Source: Litoreibacter sp. (lineage in GTDB: Bacteria; Pseudomonadota; Alphaproteobacteria; Rhodobacterales; Rhodobacteraceae). Taken from it: a stretch of 36,529 nt of DNA. This document shows, piece by piece, positions 32,242 to 36,529 of this stretch (its first letter is position 1; each line of letters opens with the position of its first letter). A program made the translations under genes and the position numbers. Below the pieces are notes generated by a model. The model had not been told where the DNA came from and ran no database searches. It was given only the letters and a program-made list of their open reading frames with translations. The DNA lies in the NCBI GenBank assembly GCA_026710325.1, contig JAPORH010000009.1:1-36529 (forward strand), written 5' to 3'.

Positions 32242-32273
32242 AAAGTACCGAAACGGATCTAAATCAGTACTTT
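32242..32273. promoter_or_regulatory. Inverted repeat between divergent gltD and uppP
   Basis: AAAGTAC (32242-32248) and GTACTTT (32267-32273) are perfect inverse copies separated by 18 bp, in the 212-bp AT-rich gap between gltD and uppP. The spacing suits a dimeric regulator. No known consensus is recognised, so it is recorded as a candidate operator only. Confidence 0.3.
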
Positions 32274-32329
32274 CCAAATGATTCCAATTCTCTAGGTTGG
32301 CGGCTGATCTCGAATGCTCAGGACGCAAA

Positions 32330-33133
32330 ATGTCTTTGTTCCATCTCGTTCTGGTCGCTCTCATCCAAGGGCTGACCGAGTTTTTGCCAGTAAGCTCGTC
32401 CGGGCACCTGATTCTTCTCCCAGCTTTGACGGAGTTTGAGGATCAGGGTCAGATGATCGACATTGCTGTTCACGTGGGCACCCTTTTCGCCGTTATGCTC
32501 TATTTTCGCGAGGATGTGCGTTTTGCCGCAAATGGCGTGCCGCGTCTTTTGCGCGGCAAAGTCGACACGCAGGGTGCTTGGTTGGCGATGCTTCTGATTA
32601 TTGCGACGGTGCCAGTTCTTCTTTTTGGGCTTTTTCTGAAGCTGACGGGTCTTGATGCTTACTTGCGATCAGTGGCGTTGATTGGCTGGACCATGCTGGT
32701 TTTCGGTTTGGTTCTCTACTGGACAGATCAGAAAGGTGCGACCACTAAACAGGCGCGACAATGGTCGATGAAAGACGCAGCGATCATGGGACTTTGGCAA
32801 GCCATTGCTCTGATCCCCGGGACCTCGCGGTCTGGTGCAACAATCTCGGGCGCGCGGGCTTTAGGCTATGCGCGGGAGGATGCCGCCAAGCTCGCTATGC
32901 TCATGTCCATCCCGACGATCATTGCCTCAGGTCTGCTTTTAAGTTTCGAGGTGATTGGTGATGCGAATATGGCGCTTGCCCGCGATGCCGGGATAGCGGC
33001 GATCCTATCCTTTGTAGCTGCGCTCTTTGCTTTGACGTTGATGATGCGGCTACTGAAATCCGTAAGTTTTACCCCTTACGTGATCTACAGGGTTTTTTTG
33101 GGAATTGTTTTGCTGGTCTACGCTTATAGCTAG
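32330..33133 (+). CDS. uppP: Undecaprenyl-diphosphate phosphatase
   Basis: A 267-residue polytopic membrane enzyme (BacA/UppP) that recycles undecaprenyl diphosphate to the monophosphate carrier used for peptidoglycan and for polymers such as the one made by the island at 5-19.5 kb. Motif 1 is Q-G-L-T-E-F-L-P-V-S-S-S-G-H-L near residues 13-27, and motif 2 is P-G-T-S-R-S-G-A-T-I near 164. About eight membrane segments are visible. ATG 32330 is chosen over the in-frame ATG 33 bases upstream because AGGA lies at good spacing and the family N-terminus (S-L-F-H-L) starts there. The stop overlaps that of the convergent NDUFA9-family gene by two bases. Confidence 0.96.
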   Translation: MSLFHLVLVALIQGLTEFLPVSSSGHLILLPALTEFEDQGQMIDIAVHVGTLFAVMLYFREDVRFAANGVPRLLRGKVDTQGAWLAMLLIIATVPVLLFGLFLKLTGLDAYLRSVALIGWTMLVFGLVLYWTDQKGATTKQARQWSMKDAAIMGLWQAIALIPGTSRSGATISGARALGYAREDAAKLAMLMSIPTIIASGLLLSFEVIGDANMALARDAGIAAILSFVAALFALTLMMRLLKSVSFTPYVIYRVFLGIVLLVYAYS

Positions 33134-34110
33134 TCTGACCGAAGGTTTTCCGCCGAATTTTTGATTGCGGCGTATTGGCCTGACGGGCGGAACCGCCACA
33201 GATACTCGGGGAGCACGGCCTCGAGTGACGTTGGTTTTATGCCCAAATCCGCCAGCGTCTTGGCGTCGTCCGCAACGACATTGTCGGACCGAAGGCTTTT
33301 CACTTGATCTGAGGTTACTGGCCCACTGACGAGTCCGCCCGACAGAGCCTTAAGAATATCGAAAGACGCGCCCATGATCCGTCCGACAAAAAATGGGATG
33401 TTGAGCACAAGCCGGCGGCGCTGGATCACATCCAACATGTGATGCATCAATTCCCCAAAACTGCTGACATCGGGGCCGCCAAGCTCATAGATGCCGGTCG
33501 CATCGCCTTCGATACCCGCCATAGCCGCTTTTGCGACGTCATCCACGTAAACGGGTTGAAATTTTGTACCTGCACCGATGACTGGCAAGGCTGGGCCAAA
33601 CTTCGTCATTGCAGCGAAACGATTGAAGAATTCATCCTCGGGGCCAAACACGACAGAGGGACGCAAGATCAAAGCCTTAGGGAAGTGCTGCAATACGCCT
33701 TCTTCACCGAGGCCCTTTGATTGGCCGTAAAGTGTTGGGGCCTCAGTATCCGCCCCTATGGCCGAGATGTGCACCATACGAGACACGCCTTGGCTGGCCG
33801 CGATGCGGGCAATGCGTTCAGCCCCTTCGTGCTGGATCGCCTCGAAGTTGTTTTTACCGCCCTTGTCAAACGTTCCCACGCAATTAACGACCGCGTCCGC
33901 GCCAGCCATGACCGCGGAAACAGATGCATCGTCGCGGATATTGCAAAAGACCGGTTCAACCTGGCCGACTACGCCGTAAGGTTTGACGAAAATCGCCTCG
34001 TTTGGACGCCGCACTGCTACGCGCACACGCCAACCCGCCTTTGCGAGCCTGCGCACGATATACCTTCCGACAAAACCTGATCCGCCGTAAACAGTTGCGA
34101 GCTTGGACAT
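33130..34110 (-). CDS. Complex I NDUFA9-family SDR protein
   Basis: A 326-residue atypical SDR of the group annotated as complex I NDUFA9 subunit family in alphaproteobacteria. The N-terminal site is G-G-S-G-F-V-G-R-Y near residues 9-17, followed by V-N-C-V-G, H-I-S-A-I-G-A near 114-120 and Y-G-Q-S-K near 128-132, a Y-x-x-x-K-like pair. The hydrophobic C-terminal half has no membrane anchor. In mitochondria the relative stabilises complex I; in bacteria the role is not settled, and a quinone or NADPH-related function is possible. AAAGGGG precedes the ATG. It stands alone between uppP and tRNA-Leu. Confidence 0.88.
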   Translation of the reverse strand: MSKLATVYGGSGFVGRYIVRRLAKAGWRVRVAVRRPNEAIFVKPYGVVGQVEPVFCNIRDDASVSAVMAGADAVVNCVGTFDKGGKNNFEAIQHEGAERIARIAASQGVSRMVHISAIGADTEAPTLYGQSKGLGEEGVLQHFPKALILRPSVVFGPEDEFFNRFAAMTKFGPALPVIGAGTKFQPVYVDDVAKAAMAGIEGDATGIYELGGPDVSSFGELMHHMLDVIQRRRLVLNIPFFVGRIMGASFDILKALSGGLVSGPVTSDQVKSLRSDNVVADDAKTLADLGIKPTSLEAVLPEYLWRFRPSGQYAAIKNSAENLRSD

Positions 34111-34249
34111 GGAAGAACCCCTTTAGCTTGGCTAAACTGGGTTTACCCATCCATCCATGCGCAAACAAGTTGGATTTGTGTCGCATTGTGCGCGCGAATC
34201 CCGTTGACACGCCCGCGATGCGCTTTTAATCACCGCGCTCACGACACCT

Positions 34250-34335
34250 GCCCAGGTGGCGGAATGGTAGACGCGCCAGCTTCAGGTGCTGGTGTCCGTA
34301 TGGACGTGGAGGTTCGAGTCCTCTCCTGGGCACCA
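34250..34335 (+). tRNA. tRNA-Leu (anticodon CAG)
   Basis: An 86-nt class II tRNA. The acceptor stem GCCCAGG (34250-34256) pairs with CCTGGGC (34325-34331), with discriminator A and encoded CCA. The anticodon stem CCAGC/GCTGG encloses the loop TTCAGGT, giving anticodon CAG, which reads the leucine codon CUG, abundant in this GC-rich genome. The long variable arm (G-T-C-C near 34293) and T-arm GGTTCGAGTCC are typical of tRNA-Leu. No duplicated 3' end is seen downstream within the window. Confidence 0.97.
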
Positions 34336-35085
34336 ATCATCCAGAACATAGTAACTCAAAAGCGCTGAAAAACAGGGGCTCTTGGGTTTTGCAGGCTGAG
34401 CATATCTGAACGCCGTTACGCAACAATTCACGCCTTTTTCTGGCTAATGGGTTGGGTAACGCTTTCGATTTTCTATGTTCGGTGTTTCGCTGCCCAAGAT
34501 GACACTGTCAGACCTAAAGATTCGCAAAACAAAACAAATGGATAAGGCACTCAACATGCGTCCGTCCGTTCCAGAAACCATTTTTAGAGAAAACCCAAAT
34601 CAGAGACCAATTCTCAGCCCGTGCTGTCTCGCGTTGGAGTGGCCGTAGAACATCCAGTCGCCCTTAAGGTTCGCTTTCTTGGAAAAGCTCTATGGAGGCG
34701 CCTGCCGGGAGCTTTAAACGCATGTTGATTTGATTGGGATATCTGCCTGTATAGCCATGACGCCTGACCCTGGTATCCGCGCAAGCGCTGCGCGTACAAA
34801 GTTGAAGCCGAAGGGAGGCGCGCTTTTCAGACCGAACAGGTGTGATCCTCTGATATTCATCGATCTAAGCGCTCTTAATTTTCGAGAGTTTTCCGGTATC
34901 CGTTAACCAAGCTTAGGAGCCACCAAAGAAATAGTTTATGTTTTTCAATTTCTTAATCTGACCTCCCCGTAGAAATTCTGCAGTTTTTGCGTTAACCAAC
35001 CAGTCGATTTGAAGCTGAATTGGCCAATTTTCGACACATTCGGAACTCACCTAACGATCGCAGGTTTTTCAAAGGTTGTTCAGGT
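34336..35085. other. 750-bp non-coding stretch between tRNA-Leu and the cadherin/RTX gene
   Basis: No convincing gene. All frames are broken by stops, and a plus-strand frame around 34620-34720 reads plausibly for about 30 codons before a stop, so a decayed relic is possible but unidentified. The right part (34860-35060) is AT-rich and contains the repeated decamer at 34901 and 34990; it is probably the long leader or promoter region of the secreted-protein gene. Confidence 0.45.
34901..34999 (+). repeat. Direct repeat CGTTAACCAA upstream of the cadherin/RTX gene
   Basis: CGTTAACCAA occurs at 34901-34910 and 34990-34999, 89 bp apart, both in the AT-rich region before the ATG at 35086. Each contains TTAACC, a CtrA half-site in alphaproteobacteria, so they may be regulatory. 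Only two copies were found. Confidence 0.45.
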
Positions 35086-36529
35086 ATGGCGAAAGACGAA
35101 ATAGCAAGTCGTGGCGAAGCTGCAAACCCGGCTAAGACGGCGGATAAAAAGCTTGAAAAGGCGGGGCCCGAACGGTTTGATCAATCAGCCGACCTGAATG
35201 CCGCGGCATCTGCCGTAGCAGGTATGGGGGCCGCGACAGGTTTCGAGCAAGATGAAGGAGGGCTGTCCAGCCCGGCCCCGAAGCAGGGTGCGGATGGCGC
35301 GGGTTCGTCCGTTCCCGCTACTGATGCTTTGCCCGAATATGATGTCACCGCGGCCGCCGCGTCCCCTGTTGAGGCAACGCGGTCGGAAACAAACCCTCAA
35401 GACCCCCCAGCTATTGACCAAGCCCCGGTTTCAGCGGGGCCACTTGCTGATTTGTCAGACGCTGCGACTGGTTCTGCAGACGCGGTATCAGAACCTATTT
35501 CAGTGGTTGATGCTACCTCAGCTCCGCCTTTGCCGCGAGAAACCGGGACCATGAATGCTACTGCCGCGCCCGAAACGCGCAAGGTTGATGTTTCTGATGC
35601 CGATGACGGCTCGAACGAGCAGCCAAGGCCCGATGTGACGTTTGGTGACTATGAAACATTTTTAGCCCCCGAGAACAGCGAGGGTGGTTTTGTCGTCGCT
35701 TCCTTTGATGGGACTGATCATATAGGTACGCCGCTTACTTACACGCTCACCGACGCGAACGGCGCCCCGATTACAGATGCCAATTTCATGGTCGTGGGCT
35801 CCGAAATTCATGTCCGCCCCGACGCTGAGCTCGATTTCGAGACTCTGGAAAGTCATGAGATTTTTGTTGTCGCATCGGACGGTGTCCAAACGACGCAACC
35901 AGAGTCTTTGACAATTGTCATCTCTGATGTCGCTGAGGACTTGGTGTTGGGAGATGAGGGCGTCGCGTTTGCGGACCTGGGTGTCACCGAGACAAGCATC
36001 ACGGGCGGGTCAAGTAATGACACGATAACAGGTACGGCAGAAAACGACGACTTTGCCGGGGCGGACGGAAATGACGCACTCGCCACGGGTGCTGGCGATG
36101 ATTTGCTTGATGGCGGGGCTGGAAACGACTTCTTAACCGCTGGCACTGGCCAGGACACGCTCGTCGGCGGTGGGGGTAATGATGCCCTGGATGGCAGCGA
36201 TGGCTCTGACGTTGCCGTCTACACGGGCTCCTGGTTCGACTACACGATAACCGAAAGCGATGGCGTTTACACGATCGTCGACAACCGGCCTGGATCTCCA
36301 GACGGCACCGACACTGTCACTGATGTCGAAACCTTCAGCTTTGCCGATGGCGATAAGGCCGTCGCCGATTTGCTGAATGTCGGCCCGACCGATCTGGAGG
36401 CCGACAACACGACCATAGCCGAAAACAGCGCGGCGGGCACGGTCGTCGCAACGCTCTCGACGACCGACGCGAATGCGGGCGACAGCCATTCTTACGCGAT
36501 CACGTCCGACCCCAGCGGGTTCTTTGAGA
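35086..36529 (+). CDS. Cadherin/RTX-repeat secreted giant protein, 5' part
   Basis: An open frame of 481 codons runs off the window end. Residues 1 to about 185 are Ala/Asp/Glu/Pro-rich, low-complexity and without a signal peptide, as in type I secreted proteins whose signal is C-terminal. A cadherin-like module follows (about 190-285; P-E-N-S-E-G-G, L-D-F-E, V-V-A-S-D-G). Next is a block of calcium-binding RTX nonapeptides of the G-G-x-G-N-D-x-L type (about 306-375), a Y-x-G-x-x-x-D-Y-T-I module with V-E-x-F-x-F-A-D-G (about 378-425), and the start of another cadherin-like repeat (A-E-N-S-A-A-G-T-V-V) near 446. It is probably a giant adhesin or surface-layer-like protein. ATG 35086 has a weak AAAGG site. 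True length, secretion genes and C-terminus lie outside. Confidence 0.8.
   Translation, partial: MAKDEIASRGEAANPAKTADKKLEKAGPERFDQSADLNAAASAVAGMGAATGFEQDEGGLSSPAPKQGADGAGSSVPATDALPEYDVTAAAASPVEATRSETNPQDPPAIDQAPVSAGPLADLSDAATGSADAVSEPISVVDATSAPPLPRETGTMNATAAPETRKVDVSDADDGSNEQPRPDVTFGDYETFLAPENSEGGFVVASFDGTDHIGTPLTYTLTDANGAPITDANFMVVGSEIHVRPDAELDFETLESHEIFVVASDGVQTTQPESLTIVISDVAEDLVLGDEGVAFADLGVTETSITGGSSNDTITGTAENDDFAGADGNDALATGAGDDLLDGGAGNDFLTAGTGQDTLVGGGGNDALDGSDGSDVAVYTGSWFDYTITESDGVYTIVDNRPGSPDGTDTVTDVETFSFADGDKAVADLLNVGPTDLEADNTTIAENSAAGTVVATLSTTDANAGDSHSYAITSDPSGFFE

Noticed and set aside
34617-34799. Decayed gene between tRNA-Leu and the cadherin/RTX gene
   Set aside because: A short plausible peptide stretch is seen, but it has stops and no recognisable family, so no pseudogene is called.
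34336-35085. Prophage or integrative element att site at tRNA-Leu
   Set aside because: No integrase gene and no second copy of the tRNA 3' end is present in the window.
1-36529. CRISPR array, insertion sequence, rRNA or riboswitch
   Set aside because: No regularly spaced repeats, transposase-like frames with terminal repeats, rRNA sequence or recognisable riboswitch core was found.

Overview
The window looks like chromosomal DNA of a marine alphaproteobacterium of the order Rhodobacterales (Roseobacter group), probably one that carries or recently carried photosynthesis genes. The grounds are a PpsR/CrtJ-type repressor with cobalamin-binding AerR/PpaA partners, a cytochrome c2, RcGTA-type head-spike genes, the gpmI-envC-ctpA-rppH block, and a large cadherin/RTX secreted protein. 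No bch, crt, puf or puh gene is inside the window, so phototrophy is inferred, not seen.

Layout. (1) 1-3.9 kb: light/oxygen regulation. aerR, ppsR and a second aerR-like gene lie in a row behind a perfect TGTC-N10-GACA operator; a convergent cytochrome c2 gene follows across a shared terminator hairpin. (2) 4.1-5.0 kb: rsfS and rlmH, overlapping by one base. (3) 5.0-19.5 kb: a surface-polysaccharide island with many strand switches. It holds an epimerase, a PglC-like phosphoglycosyl transferase, a pyruvyl transferase, an FrhB-like Fe-S flavoprotein, a flippase, a polymerase/ligase, a GT2 enzyme, a split PssD/PssE (Alg14/Alg13) pair, a Wzz-like protein, a BY-kinase-like protein without its Walker motifs, and two hexapeptide acyltransferases. 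Embedded among them are homologues of the gene-transfer-agent head spike: a spike base protein (ghsA-like) and a spike fibre (ghsB-like) with an apparent SGNH-esterase Ser/Asp/His set. (4) 19.6-24.1 kb: gpmI, envC, ctpA and rppH in one tight operon. (5) 24.3-32.1 kb, minus strand: a glutathione transferase and a gltD - alpha/beta hydrolase - gltB operon. (6) 32.3-34.3 kb: uppP, a convergent NDUFA9-family SDR gene, and tRNA-Leu(CAG). (7) 34.3-35.1 kb: about 750 bp without a convincing gene. (8) From 35,086 to the edge: the open 5' end of a giant cadherin/RTX protein.

How the parts fit. The island appears to sit inside a conserved housekeeping series (rsfS-rlmH-gpmI-envC-ctpA-rppH). It combines polysaccharide synthesis, polymerisation and chain-length control with a virus-like spike expected to recognise such a polysaccharide. 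In Rhodobacter capsulatus the ghs genes lie beside the capsule genes that make the GTA receptor, and CtrA acts in GTA control; here a perfect TTAA-N7-TTAA CtrA box lies between the divergent pssD/pssE and wzz units. The working picture is a co-located particle-spike and receptor-polysaccharide module, possibly with opposing acetylation and deacetylation. That biochemical part is inference. Downstream, uppP supplies the undecaprenyl phosphate needed by both polysaccharide and peptidoglycan synthesis.
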